From: Salegentibacter holothuriorum
GTDB taxonomy: Bacteria; Bacteroidota; Bacteroidia; Flavobacteriales; Flavobacteriaceae
Length of the DNA stretch: 64,000 bases
Direction: 5' to 3'
NCBI RefSeq assembly: GCF_900168045.1
Contig: NZ_FUYY01000002.1
Location: forward strand, 744,001-808,000
Shown here: in pieces, positions 51,759-61,093 of the stretch
Position numbering within the stretch: the first letter of the stretch is position 1
Layout: each line of letters begins with the position of its first letter
Translations under genes and position numbers: made by a program
The notes under the pieces: generated by a model
The model's input: only the letters and a program-made list of their open reading frames with translations
What the model was told of the DNA's origin: nothing
The model's database searches: none

Positions 51759-52934
51759 TTAATTTCTTATTTTAACTTCCTGACCATCTCTAAGGTTTTT
51801 AGCACCTTCTACGATCAGTGTTTTTCCGGTTTCCAGCCCGCTGGTTATTTCTATTTTGTTATTGTAGGTATAACCTGTTTTTACTATTTGCCTTTTAGCA
51901 ATACCTATATTGTCTTCTCCATTTTCTTTTTCCTGAAGAATAAACACTACACTTTCGCCCTGCGCATTTTTAAGCAAAGCATTCTCTGGAATAATTACCG
52001 CGTTTTCTGCTGTATAATCATTGAGTTTAAGGGTAGCAATTTGGTTAGGTTTTAGCATTCCGTTTTCGTTAGGAACGGCAACCTGGATGCTAAAAGAACG
52101 GTTGTTAGGGTTAATGGTATTTCCAACTCTTTTTACTTCTCCTTCAAATTCACGGTCTAAAGAGCTAATTTCCACAAGTACTTCTGTGCCCTTGCTTATT
52201 TTGTTTAAATAGCCTTCTGGTACGTCAGCTTCTACATACATATTTTTAAGGCTCACTAAACGAAATAATTGACTTTGCCCAGGGTTTACTACTTCACCTT
52301 CTTCGGTAAGAACTTCATCTATAATTCCGCTAAAAGGCGCTCTTATAATGGTTTTGTCTAATTGAGATTTTAACCTGTTTACCGAATTCTGCATTGCCTC
52401 GTAATTGGTTTTGGCTTCTAAATATTGCATCTCAGAACCAATATTTTGTTCCCATAAACGCTTTTGGCGTTCAAAAGTAGTTTTAGCCAGGGTAGCCTGA
52501 GTTTCTAATTGAGCCAATTCGCTCGAAAGTCCGCCGTCATCAATTTTAGCTAGCAGCTGTCCTTTATTAACCTGATCTCCTTCTTTTACGCGCAAGTCCT
52601 GAAGAATTCCAGAGAATTCAGCGTAAACCACGATGTTTTCATCTGTGGCTATATCTCCCTGTACCTCGGCATAATGCTTAAATAGGGTGTCACTTATCTC
52701 TTGAGTCATTACCAGGTCTAAACGCCTGGTTTTGTCTAATCTATTTATTGCCTGATCCAGCTTATCCAGCTTTTGAGTAAGGTCACTTTGCTCTTTGCTT
52801 AATTCTGTCTTTTTGGCTCTAATTTCTTCAAGGTTTTCGCTTTCTATAAGTTCTTCTATAGATTTTCCTTCCTCATTATTTCCACACGAAAGCAATAATA
52901 GCGGAATAGTTAATAAAACAGCTAACTTTTTCAT
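51759..52934 (-). CDS. Membrane fusion protein (RND periplasmic adaptor)
   Basis: A 391-residue HlyD/AcrA-family adaptor. Lipoprotein signal (LAVLLTIPLLLLSCGNNEEG), a long coiled coil (about 25-70), the lipoyl/barrel-sandwich domain (GILQDLRVKEGDQVNKGQLL and APFSGIIDEVLTEEGEVV) and beta-barrel and membrane-proximal domains. The start is ATG 52934, which gives the lipoprotein signal; an ATG at 52967 would overlap the tolC stop by 11 bp. Confidence 0.92.
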   Translation of the reverse strand: MKKLAVLLTIPLLLLSCGNNEEGKSIEELIESENLEEIRAKKTELSKEQSDLTQKLDKLDQAINRLDKTRRLDLVMTQEISDTLFKHYAEVQGDIATDENIVVYAEFSGILQDLRVKEGDQVNKGQLLAKIDDGGLSSELAQLETQATLAKTTFERQKRLWEQNIGSEMQYLEAKTNYEAMQNSVNRLKSQLDKTIIRAPFSGIIDEVLTEEGEVVNPGQSQLFRLVSLKNMYVEADVPEGYLNKISKGTEVLVEISSLDREFEGEVKRVGNTINPNNRSFSIQVAVPNENGMLKPNQIATLKLNDYTAENAVIIPENALLKNAQGESVVFILQEKENGEDNIGIAKRQIVKTGYTYNNKIEITSGLETGKTLIVEGAKNLRDGQEVKIRN

Positions 52935-52956
52935 TGTTGTTATTTGATGGGTGTAT

Positions 52957-54312
52957 TTAATCTTCATTGTTATATTTTCTGGTGTCCAACAGGTTTTCTA
53001 ATTCTACTTTAGCAGTTATTACCTCCAGCATAGATTGTAAAAAATCTTGTTGAGCCTGGTAAAGTTGGCGTTGGGCTTCGCTTAGCTCAAAACTGCTGGC
53101 AATTCCTTCAAAAAACTTTATTTGATTTTTGTTTTCTATCCTTTCTGAGAGTTCAAGGTTTTTCTTTTGATTTTGATAATTCTCAAGGCTAAATTCATAA
53201 TCGCTTTTAGCCGAATTTATTTGGCGTTTTACTTCATTTTCGGTTTGTTCCAGTTCTACCATTGCCTGCTCATAGGCAATTTGTTTTTGTTGAGTTCTGG
53301 AGCTTCTCATACCGCTACTAAAAATGGGAATGTTTAAGCTTACGCCTAAAATAGATTGTCCAAAATATTCCTGATCTTCATTAAGAAAGGTGAATTCCTG
53401 GCTGAAGCCCTGCACGCCATAATTTAGAAATCCGGTTAAGGAGGGGAGTGCTTTAGATTTTTCCAGTTTTACTTCAATTTCACGAGATTCTGCCGTATTA
53501 GCTGCAATGCGATAATCTATATTTTCTTCTACCGGGATTTCTTTTTGTAAGAGTTCCAGGTCAAAATATTCCATTGCCAGGTTGTCTAATTCTTCGGTTA
53601 AACTCACTGGTATTTCTACAGGAATTCCCAGCGTTAGATTAAACATTTCGTAAGCGATGTTGCGCATACGTTTGCTTCGGCTTAAGTTATTTTTTAAGTT
53701 AAGCAAGGTTATTTCAAGCTGTTCTACATCTTCTTGTTCTGCAAGTCCGTTTTTATAGATCTCGTTGGTTTCATTGTAGTTCTTCTGAACGTTTTCCACG
53801 TTTTTCTGAAGAATAGCTACGTTTTCTTCCGCGAGTAACACATTCCCGTAGGCATTAATAACTGCTTTCTTAATTTCCAGATTGGTTTTTGTCTTTGCAT
53901 TCTCAGAAATTTGAAGCAAAGTTCTAGCCGATTGGATACCTACTATATAAGAACCGTCAAAAATTAATTGATTCCAGGTAGCTGTGGCATTCATATTTTG
54001 TTCCGTTCCAAAAGTAACCGGGGTAAAGGTGCCTGGTTCACCGCCGGTAATTTCTGCAGGAAGTAAAGTAACCGGTTGTTTAAGGTAATTCTGATAATCT
54101 GCCGAAGCACTTATTTGTGGTAATCCCTGGGCAATAATTTCCCATTTTTGCTTGAGCGCAATTTCAATATCTTTTTGTGCATTTACCGAAGAATAATTGT
54201 TCTCCAGTCCAAATTTAATAGCTTCTTCCATAGAGAAACTATAATTCTGAGGCGCATCCTGGGCTATACTGCTTATAGAAATCAGTAAAATTAACAGGTA
54301 TCTAAATTTCAT
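52957..54312 (-). CDS. TolC-family outer-membrane efflux protein
   Basis: A 451-residue outer-membrane channel. Signal peptide (YLLILLISISSIAQDAP, cleavage after SIA), two repeated alpha-helical barrel halves (AYGNVLLAEENVAILQKNVE and YQNQKKNLELSERIENKNQI) and beta-strand segments such as ASADYQNYLKQPVTLLP. It forms the exit duct for the RND pump encoded downstream. Its start overlaps tetR by 11 bp. Confidence 0.92.
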   Translation of the reverse strand: MKFRYLLILLISISSIAQDAPQNYSFSMEEAIKFGLENNYSSVNAQKDIEIALKQKWEIIAQGLPQISASADYQNYLKQPVTLLPAEITGGEPGTFTPVTFGTEQNMNATATWNQLIFDGSYIVGIQSARTLLQISENAKTKTNLEIKKAVINAYGNVLLAEENVAILQKNVENVQKNYNETNEIYKNGLAEQEDVEQLEITLLNLKNNLSRSKRMRNIAYEMFNLTLGIPVEIPVSLTEELDNLAMEYFDLELLQKEIPVEENIDYRIAANTAESREIEVKLEKSKALPSLTGFLNYGVQGFSQEFTFLNEDQEYFGQSILGVSLNIPIFSSGMRSSRTQQKQIAYEQAMVELEQTENEVKRQINSAKSDYEFSLENYQNQKKNLELSERIENKNQIKFFEGIASSFELSEAQRQLYQAQQDFLQSMLEVITAKVELENLLDTRKYNNED

Positions 54313-54919
54313 TTTTTTCTTTATTCTTTATTAATAGTTCTTCTAAAAGTTTTATTCCTTTTGGGGTACAAATTGCCCTCAAGTGATATTCTAATAAATA
54401 ATCCATGAGTTTATTATTGCTATAATCTTCTTCTGGAAATAAGCTTTTGTCTTTAACACCTAACAGTCCCGCAAAATAAAGTCTGCTTACAAAAGAAATT
54501 GGAATGTTAGAACGGTAATGCCCTGTTTTAATACCGCGTTCCAGGTTTTCTATAATAGAACACTGTGCGATTTCAAACTTTTTGTTACTAACCTTGTTGT
54601 AGATCTCGGGATAATATTTTTTAAGTTGAAATTGAGGTGATGTTTTTTCATTTTTAAGCATACGTCGTACATATACTTTCACCTCAAAATTTTCTACAAT
54701 AGGGTTTAAATTTTTGGCACGTAAATTTGCTATGCCTGTATTTAACTCTTCCATTAAATGCCAAACACTTGCCTCAATAAGCTTAGATTTGGTGCCGTAA
54801 TGTGCATAGATGGTTTTTTTTGATATGCCCATTTCTTCGGCAATATCATCCATCGTTACACTTTTAAAGCCAAGTTTTAAAAAGAGATCATTAGCTGTTT
54901 TTTGAATTGCTTCTTTCAC
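54302..54919 (-). CDS. TetR-family repressor of the efflux operon
   Basis: A 205-residue regulator. The N-terminal HTH is NDLFLKLGFKSVTMDDIAEE followed by MGISKKTIYAHYGTKSKLIE; the rest is a ligand-binding helical domain. It overlaps tolC by 11 bp and precedes an RND efflux operon, as expected of a local repressor relieved by a drug or bile-like compound. The start codon is GTG (54917-54919). A palindrome over its own promoter suggests autoregulation. Confidence 0.92.
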   Translation of the reverse strand: MKEAIQKTANDLFLKLGFKSVTMDDIAEEMGISKKTIYAHYGTKSKLIEASVWHLMEELNTGIANLRAKNLNPIVENFEVKVYVRRMLKNEKTSPQFQLKKYYPEIYNKVSNKKFEIAQCSIIENLERGIKTGHYRSNIPISFVSRLYFAGLLGVKDKSLFPEEDYSNNKLMDYLLEYHLRAICTPKGIKLLEELLIKNKEKNEI

Positions 54920-54929
54920 TTAGGGTTTA

Positions 54930-54972
54930 TTAATTTTTGCGCAAAATTAAGCAAGGGAAACTTATAAAACAA
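54930..54972 (-). promoter_or_regulatory. Promoter and candidate operator of the tetR-efflux operon
   Basis: On the minus strand TTG (plus 54970-54972), a 20-bp spacer and TAATTTTG (plus 54942-54949). A 21-bp palindrome with arms TTAATTTT (54930-54937) and AAAATTAA (54943-54950) around T-GCGC covers the -7 element and start site. This is where a TetR repressor would block RNA polymerase. Confidence 0.6.
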
Positions 54973-55061
54973 GAGTAGTTTCCAAAGTTTAGGATAATTT
55001 AACTTGCTTAACGAATTTGAAATACCTTCAATTATGTATTTTAGCCGGAAAAATTTTTGGT

Positions 55062-56036
55062 ATGAAGTCTATTTCTCAATACAGAGAAGCTTTTCAGGAA
55101 TATTTAGATCTTAAAGTACAGATAAAAGAGCCTCGAAACCTTTACGATCCTATGCGCTACATTCTTGAACTTGGAGGGAAACGTTTAAGGCCAGTATTGG
55201 TGCTTATGTCTACTGAAATTTTTGAAGCCGATTATAGGAAATCTCTGGATGCCGCTCTTGCTATAGAGATATTTCATAATTTCTCTTTAGTTCATGACGA
55301 TATTATGGATGATGCACCTTTAAGACGGGGAAAAGAGACTGTGCACGAGCGCTGGGATGTTAATACCGGGATTTTATCTGGTGATGCCATGTTGATAAAT
55401 GCTTATCAGCTTTTTGAAAGTTACGACAGTGATACCTTTAAAGAACTGGCAAAATTGTTTACTAAAACTGCAATCCAGGTTTGTGAAGGCCAGCAATATG
55501 ATATAGACTTTGAGTCTCGTGACGATGTTGTTATTGAGGATTATCTTAAAATGATAGAGTATAAAACAGCCGTACTAGTTGGGGCTTCTTTGCAAATGGG
55601 TGCAATTGTGGCAAACACCTCTACACAATGTAAAGAAGCGGTGTATGAATTTGGACGCTTATTAGGAATTGCTTTCCAACTTCAAGATGATTATTTAGAC
55701 GCATTTGGAGATCCTGAGACTTTTGGTAAGCAGCCCGGGGGAGATATTATTGAAAACAAGAAGACTTTTCTTTATTTGAAATCCCTGGAGACTTCCGGTA
55801 AAAGTGAGGCGCGCCAATTAGAGCATTTATATACCATAAGTCCTGCTGAAACTTCCGGTAAAATTGAAGCAGTAAAAACCCTTTTTGAAAATAGTGGTGC
55901 TGCGGCTTTAACAAAACTTGAAATAGAAAAATATACGGAGAAGGCTTTTAGAGTACTTGATGAAATTGAAATTTCTGAGGAGAAAAAGCGTCCGTTAAGG
56001 CAATTTGGAGAAATGCTAATGAATCGTACAGTCTAA
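55062..56036 (+). CDS. Polyprenyl (isoprenyl) diphosphate synthase
   Basis: A 324-residue trans-prenyltransferase that elongates isoprenoid diphosphates for menaquinone, carotenoid or cell-wall lipid synthesis. The first Asp-rich motif is HDDIMDDAPLRRG and the second is QLQDDYLDAFGD; GGKRLRPVLVLM binds diphosphate. Residues before the first motif are small, so the chain length is probably short to medium (C15-C20), but that is only a guess. The start is ATG 55062 (MKSISQYREAFQ), not the TTG 45 bp upstream. A 19-bp direct repeat (ETSGKSEA and ETSGKIEA) sits near the end. Confidence 0.92.
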   Translation: MKSISQYREAFQEYLDLKVQIKEPRNLYDPMRYILELGGKRLRPVLVLMSTEIFEADYRKSLDAALAIEIFHNFSLVHDDIMDDAPLRRGKETVHERWDVNTGILSGDAMLINAYQLFESYDSDTFKELAKLFTKTAIQVCEGQQYDIDFESRDDVVIEDYLKMIEYKTAVLVGASLQMGAIVANTSTQCKEAVYEFGRLLGIAFQLQDDYLDAFGDPETFGKQPGGDIIENKKTFLYLKSLETSGKSEARQLEHLYTISPAETSGKIEAVKTLFENSGAAALTKLEIEKYTEKAFRVLDEIEISEEKKRPLRQFGEMLMNRTV

Positions 56037-56205
56037 TTTTTTAAAAGATTGAGATTAAGAGATTCTTAATATTTAAGGGCTTATACCTGTAGATTTATAA
56101 GCAATACACATTTTTAGCTGCTTCCTGAAGTTTTTACTATGTTAAACTTCTTATAATTCATAGGATAATTCTATGGTTTACTACAGGCTCTTTTTTTTAA
56201 AATTG

Positions 56206-56213
56206 TATTTTTG
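56206..56213 (+). promoter_or_regulatory. Candidate -7 element of sucA-sucB
   Basis: TATTTTTG, an exact TAnnTTTG match; leader about 33 nt. No TTG at the right distance. Confidence 0.35.
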
Positions 56214-56251
56214 CTTAGTTTTACACTTAAAAGAAACATTAGTTTCAAACT

Positions 56252-59020
56252 ATGGATAGATTTTCATTTCTAAATGCTGCACATACAGCATATTTTGCCG
56301 AACTTTACGATCAATATCTTCAGTACCCCGATAGTGTAGAGCCCAGTTGGAGGGCTTTTTTTCAAGGTTTTGACTTTGGAATGCAACAAAACGGTGTTTC
56401 TGCAGAAAACATGCAAGAGGCTCCTGTAAACTTTCAGGAAGGAGAAATTCCAGAGCACGTAGTGAAGGAGTTTAGAGTGATACGTCTTATAGACGGTTAC
56501 CGAACTCGCGGGCACTTATTTACAAAAACAAACCCGGTTAGGGAACGTCGCAAATACCGTCCAACCCTGGATATTGATAATTTTGGGCTGGAAGAAGGTG
56601 ACCTTGATACAAAATTTAACGCAGGGGATATGCTGGGTATGGGCCCAAGCAGTCTTCGCGATATCATAGCCCATCTTGAAAAAATTTACTGTGAATCTAT
56701 CGGGATTGAGTATATGTTTATTCGGAAACCGGAAGAGATTAAATGGATTCAGGATAAATTAAATAAAAACGAAAATCATCCCAACTTTAATGATGAGGAA
56801 AAGAAGAAAATCCTGAAAAAATTAAATCAGGCAGTTTCTTTTGAATCATTTTTACATAGAAAATATGTAGGGCAAAAGCGTTTCTCACTAGAAGGTGGCG
56901 AAAGCTTAATTCCTGCTTTAGATGTACTTATTGAGAAAGCATCAGACTATGGTGTGAGAGATTTTGTAATGGGTATGGCTCATAGAGGGAGATTAAATAC
57001 TCTTACCAATATCTTTGGAAAAAGTGCAAAAGATATTTTTAGCGAGTTTGACGGGAAAGATTACGAACAGGATATTTTTGATGGAGATGTAAAATATCAT
57101 CTTGGATGGACTTCTTGCCGACTTACCGATAATGGAAAAGGAATAAATATAAATATTGCCCCAAACCCCTCTCACCTGGAAACAGTTGGCCCGGTGGTGC
57201 AGGGAATATCTAGAGCTAAGCAAGACAGGCACTACGGTGGTGACAATATGAAGGTATTGCCTATTTTGGTGCATGGAGATGCCGCTATTGCAGGGCAGGG
57301 CGTTGTTTATGAGCTGGTACAAATGGCTCAGCTAGAAGGCTACGAAACCGGGGGGACAATACATATTGTAGTAAACAACCAGATAGGTTTTACTACAAAT
57401 TATTTAGATGCCCGTTCTTCAACATATTGTACAGATGTAGGGAAAGTAACACATTCTCCCGTTTTACATGTAAATGCAGATGATGTTGAAGCGGTAGTAC
57501 ACGCAGTGTTATTTGCGCTAGATTTTAGAATGAAATTTAAGCGTGATGTGTTTATAGATTTATTGGGTTACAGAAAATATGGCCACAATGAAGGGGATGA
57601 ACCCAAATTTACGCAACCTAAATTGTATAAAGCTATCTCCAAACATGAAAATGCCCGAGATATTTATGCTAAAAAATTAAAGGAAGCCAATGTAATTGAT
57701 GGTGATTACCTCACAAAGCTTGAAGAGGAATATAAAGCAGATCTTGAAGAAAACCTTGAAGATTCTAAAAAGGAAAAAACCACAAGAATCACCCCGTTTA
57801 TGCATGATGAATGGGAGGGTTTTGACAATGTCTTTGAAGACGAAATGATCAAAGATATAGATACCACTTATAAAATAGAAGATCTGGATCTGGTTGCCGA
57901 TGCTATTTCTAAATTACCGGAGGATAAAAAGTTTATGCGTAAGGTAAGAAAGATTGTAGAGCTACGTAATAAGCAATATTTTGAAGACAATAGGTTAGAT
58001 TGGGCTATGGGAGAGCATTTGGCCTATGGTTCGCTTTTAAAAGAAGGTTTTAATATCAGAATTAGTGGTCAGGATAGCGAAAGAGGAACTTTTTCCCACC
58101 GCCACGCGATAGTTAAAGTAGAGGATAGTGAAGAAGAAATTATCTTACATAATAATATAGAGGGTAGGGATGGCGATTTCTTTGTGTATAACTCTCCGCT
58201 TTCAGAATATGGTGTTATGGGCTTTGACTACGGTTATGCCATGGCAAGTCCTAAAACATTAACTATTTGGGAGGCTCAGTTTGGAGACTTTGTAAATGGC
58301 GCACAAATAATGATAGATCAGTATATTTCTGCTGCAGAAGATAAGTGGAAATTGCAAAACGGTTTAGTACTTTTCTTACCTCATGGTTATGAAGGTCAGG
58401 GAGCAGAACACTCTTCGGCGAGAATGGAGCGTTTTCTTCAGCTTTGTGCTAAAGATAATATGTATGTGGCAGATGTAACTACGCCTGCTAATATGTTTCA
58501 TATTTTACGTAGGCAGATGAAAGCCGGGTTTAGAAAACCTTTAGTGATCTTTACGCCAAAAAGTTTATTAAGACATTCTAAAGTAATTTCAACAAAAGAA
58601 GATTTCTCTAACGGAAGCTTCCAACCGTTGCTTGACGATCCAAAGGCAAAAGCTAAAGATGTAAAAACCTTAGTGTTCTGTACCGGTAAATTTTACTACG
58701 ATTTATTAGAATTTAAAGAAGAGAACGATCGTGATGATGTAGCGTTGGTGCGTGTGGAACAATTGTTTCCGCTACCTTCGGAAAAAATGAAAAAAGCGAT
58801 CAAAAAATATAAAAATGCAGATGATGTAGTTTGGGCTCAGGAAGAACCTAGAAATATGGGGGCTTACGGCCATATGTTACTGCATTTTGATGAAGCTAAA
58901 AACTTTAGGGTTTGTAGCAGGAAATTCTATGGTTCTCCGGCTGCCGGAAGTTCTGTAAGATTTAAGAAGCGTCACGAAAAGGTGATTGCAAGTGTTTTTG
59001 ATAAAACAGTAGAAAATTAA
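56252..59020 (+). CDS. sucA: 2-Oxoglutarate dehydrogenase E1 component
   Basis: A 922-residue thiamine-diphosphate enzyme that decarboxylates 2-oxoglutarate and reductively succinylates the E2 lipoyl group in the TCA cycle. It starts MDRFSFLNAAHTAYFAELYDQYLQYPDSVEPSWRAF (a family N-terminus), with MGMAHRGRLNTL, HGDAAIAGQG and the ThDP pyrophosphate segment NNQIGFTTN in the first half. MSPYGYEGQG-like LPHGYEGQGAEHSSARMERF and the C-terminal QEEPRNMGAYG lie in the second. It is followed by sucB after 63 bp. E3 is not in the window; the disulfide reductase at 14095 is not clearly lipoamide dehydrogenase. Confidence 0.96.
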   Translation: MDRFSFLNAAHTAYFAELYDQYLQYPDSVEPSWRAFFQGFDFGMQQNGVSAENMQEAPVNFQEGEIPEHVVKEFRVIRLIDGYRTRGHLFTKTNPVRERRKYRPTLDIDNFGLEEGDLDTKFNAGDMLGMGPSSLRDIIAHLEKIYCESIGIEYMFIRKPEEIKWIQDKLNKNENHPNFNDEEKKKILKKLNQAVSFESFLHRKYVGQKRFSLEGGESLIPALDVLIEKASDYGVRDFVMGMAHRGRLNTLTNIFGKSAKDIFSEFDGKDYEQDIFDGDVKYHLGWTSCRLTDNGKGININIAPNPSHLETVGPVVQGISRAKQDRHYGGDNMKVLPILVHGDAAIAGQGVVYELVQMAQLEGYETGGTIHIVVNNQIGFTTNYLDARSSTYCTDVGKVTHSPVLHVNADDVEAVVHAVLFALDFRMKFKRDVFIDLLGYRKYGHNEGDEPKFTQPKLYKAISKHENARDIYAKKLKEANVIDGDYLTKLEEEYKADLEENLEDSKKEKTTRITPFMHDEWEGFDNVFEDEMIKDIDTTYKIEDLDLVADAISKLPEDKKFMRKVRKIVELRNKQYFEDNRLDWAMGEHLAYGSLLKEGFNIRISGQDSERGTFSHRHAIVKVEDSEEEIILHNNIEGRDGDFFVYNSPLSEYGVMGFDYGYAMASPKTLTIWEAQFGDFVNGAQIMIDQYISAAEDKWKLQNGLVLFLPHGYEGQGAEHSSARMERFLQLCAKDNMYVADVTTPANMFHILRRQMKAGFRKPLVIFTPKSLLRHSKVISTKEDFSNGSFQPLLDDPKAKAKDVKTLVFCTGKFYYDLLEFKEENDRDDVALVRVEQLFPLPSEKMKKAIKKYKNADDVVWAQEEPRNMGAYGHMLLHFDEAKNFRVCSRKFYGSPAAGSSVRFKKRHEKVIASVFDKTVEN

Positions 59021-59083
59021 TAAATTATAAATAACGAATTCAATGTTTTCGCCTGGCGGAAACTTTAAATAAAAATAAAAATC

Positions 59084-60349
59084 ATGGCCTTAGAAATGAA
59101 AGTTCCTTCTCCGGGAGAATCTATTACCGAAGTTGAAATAGCCGAGTGGTTAGTTGAAGATGGAGACTATGTAGAAAAAGATCAGGCAATTGCCGAAGTA
59201 GATAGCGATAAAGCTACTCTGGAGCTTCCGGCTGAAGCTAGCGGGATTATTACGCTTAAAGCAGAAGAAGGTGATGCTGTGGCCGTAGGTGAGGTGGTTT
59301 GTCTTATTGATACCGAAGCAGAAAAGCCGGGTGGAGATGACGATAAAAAAGAGTCCAAAGATAAAGAAGAAGATTCTTCAGATAAAAAGGAAAAAGAAGA
59401 TAAGGATAAGGCAGAGGCTAAAACCGAAGAGCCTTCTAAATCTTCAACACCTTCGCAAAAACAAGATTCTCACGCAAAAGGAAGTCCTTCTCCTGCAGCA
59501 AAAAAGATCCTTGATGAAAAAGGAATTGATAAGAAAAATGTAGAAGGTAGCGGCAAAGACGGTCGTATCACTAAAGAAGATGCAGTACAGGCAAAAGCTT
59601 CTATGGGTAGCCCGGGTAAAGGAAAACGTGGGGAGTCTACCAAGAAAATGTCTATGCTTCGTAGAAAAGTAGCCTCTCGTTTGGTTTCAGTTAAAAATGA
59701 TACCGCAATGCTTACTACTTTTAACGAAGTAGATATGCAGCCTGTCTTCAATTTAAGAAAAAAGTTTAAAGAAGAGTTTAAAGAGAAGCACGGTGTAAGT
59801 CTAGGTTTTATGTCTTTCTTTACGCTTGCAGTGGTAAGAGCCTTAAAGCAGTTTCCAGATGTGAACTCCATGATAGATGGCGATCATCAAATAAAATTTG
59901 ATTATCAGGATATCAGTATTGCAGTTTCAGGACCAAAAGGTTTAATGGTGCCTGTAATTAGAAATGCTGAAAACTTAAGCTTTAGAGGTGTTGAAGATGA
60001 GGTTAAGCGCCTTGCTTTAAAAGCTCGCGATGGTAAAATCACTGTAGATGAAATGACCGGTGGTACTTTTACTATTACTAATGGTGGAGTTTTTGGTTCT
60101 ATGCTTTCTACTCCAATTATTAATCCTCCACAAAGTGCAATTTTAGGGATGCATAATATTGTAGAGCGCCCTGTTGCTATAGACGGGCATGTAGAGATTC
60201 GTCCTATTATGTATTTAGCGCTTTCTTACGACCATAGAATTATTGATGGTAAAGAATCTGTAGGTTTCCTTGTTGCGATCAAAGAAGCTGTAGAAAATCC
60301 AGAAGAATTATTGATGGATAACGATGTAAAAAGAGCTCTTGAGCTTTAA
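59084..60349 (+). CDS. sucB: 2-Oxoglutarate dehydrogenase E2 (dihydrolipoyl succinyltransferase)
   Basis: A 421-residue core subunit. An N-terminal lipoyl domain (residues 1-77) has the lipoylated Lys in [11 protein letters not shown]. It is joined by a very acidic, Lys/Glu/Asp-rich linker (about 80-130) to the E3/E1-binding domain ([20 protein letters not shown], then GRITKEDA). The catalytic domain ends with [15 protein letters not shown], holding the acetyltransferase His and Asp. The lipoyl-linker length is long. A strong terminator follows. Confidence 0.96.
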   Translation: MALEMKVPSPGESITEVEIAEWLVEDGDYVEKDQAIAEVDSDKATLELPAEASGIITLKAEEGDAVAVGEVVCLIDTEAEKPGGDDDKKESKDKEEDSSDKKEKEDKDKAEAKTEEPSKSSTPSQKQDSHAKGSPSPAAKKILDEKGIDKKNVEGSGKDGRITKEDAVQAKASMGSPGKGKRGESTKKMSMLRRKVASRLVSVKNDTAMLTTFNEVDMQPVFNLRKKFKEEFKEKHGVSLGFMSFFTLAVVRALKQFPDVNSMIDGDHQIKFDYQDISIAVSGPKGLMVPVIRNAENLSFRGVEDEVKRLALKARDGKITVDEMTGGTFTITNGGVFGSMLSTPIINPPQSAILGMHNIVERPVAIDGHVEIRPIMYLALSYDHRIIDGKESVGFLVAIKEAVENPEELLMDNDVKRALEL

Positions 60350-60370
60350 TAAAAGATAATGATTAATAAA

Positions 60371-60399
60371 AAAGGGTAGCTAATTAGCTACCCTTTTTT
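60371..60399 (+). terminator. Terminator of sucA-sucB
   Basis: Stem AAAGGGTAGCT and AGCTACCCTTT around AATT, followed by a T-run (60371-60399). Confidence 0.9.
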
Positions 60400-60603
60400 G
60401 ATCATATAAACAACAAATTAAAATAATAATAAATTGAGTATGTTCAAAGATAAAACGCATACCACAAAAATCCCTAATAAGATATATAGGAAATTATGCT
60501 GAAATTTATTTTTTGACACACTAGACATTCTTCTAACATTAATTACCTCAAATTTAGAAAGTATACAGTCGCAGGTCAAGGGGATAATTCCCCCTTTTGA
60601 AAC

Positions 60604-61041
60604 TTACTTTAAGTAAAGCGCCGGTGCTTTGTAGTCTATAATGGCTTTTCCTTTCTTTAAAAGATCTGCGCCAATAATCCCATGCACCTTTTCGGCTTCG
60701 TGGTTTATAAGGGCTTCATTTACATGTCTTAAATCAAAAAGTACCAGATCTACTTTTTTCTTTTTCCAGCCTTTAATTTCAATTTGGTTTTTTTGGGCAA
60801 TTTGTGTGAGCATATTTGTTGCCCCGGCCCCGGCAGCCTTTATGTCGCTGTCTTCGGCAAGAAGTTTAAAGTGCTCTACGGCTTCAAGACCTACGCAAGT
60901 ACTGGAAGCTCCGGTATCCAGAATAAAGTTTCCTTCAATACTATTAATTTTAGCTACCAATTCAAGATGTTGGGTTTTTGTATATTTTAACTTTATGCGC
61001 TTAAAGCCTTTTTCTTTGAGCAATTTTTTTAAAGATGACAT
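60604..61041 (-). CDS. Retropepsin-like aspartic protease domain protein
   Basis: A 145-residue clan AA protein. The catalytic Asp is in NFILDTGASSTCVG (DTG); a flap follows (GAGATNMLTQIAQ) and HGIIGADLLKKGKAIIDYKA holds the conserved hydrophobic Gly-x-Asp region. Retropepsin-like bacterial proteins act as dimers, and one DTG per chain fits. Substrate unknown. No signal peptide. A GGGGATAATTCCCCC palindrome lies just past its stop. Confidence 0.85.
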   Translation of the reverse strand: MSSLKKLLKEKGFKRIKLKYTKTQHLELVAKINSIEGNFILDTGASSTCVGLEAVEHFKLLAEDSDIKAAGAGATNMLTQIAQKNQIEIKGWKKKKVDLVLFDLRHVNEALINHEAEKVHGIIGADLLKKGKAIIDYKAPALYLK

Positions 61042-61080
61042 TCTTTGTATTTTTCACAAAGATAGGTCTTCAAAATAAAT

Positions 61081-61088
61081 TATTTTTG
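61081..61088 (+). promoter_or_regulatory. -7 element of tatD, probably leaderless
   Basis: TATTTTTG, an exact TAnnTTTG match, with 5 nt before the ATG at 61094, so the start site would be at or next to the start codon. Confidence 0.5.
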
Positions 61089-61093
61089 CTTTT

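Noticed and set aside
55017-55061. TTG start of the polyprenyl synthase
   Set aside because: MKSISQYREAF at 55062 is the family N-terminus; the extension has no similarity to related proteins that I can recall.
60440-60502. 20-residue ORF in the gap after sucB
   Set aside because: No ribosome-binding or promoter signal, basic low-complexity product, no recognisable family.
60641-61078. 145-residue plus-strand frame opposite the retropepsin-like gene
   Set aside because: Antisense shadow rich in Ser/Phe; the minus frame has a clear DTG active site.
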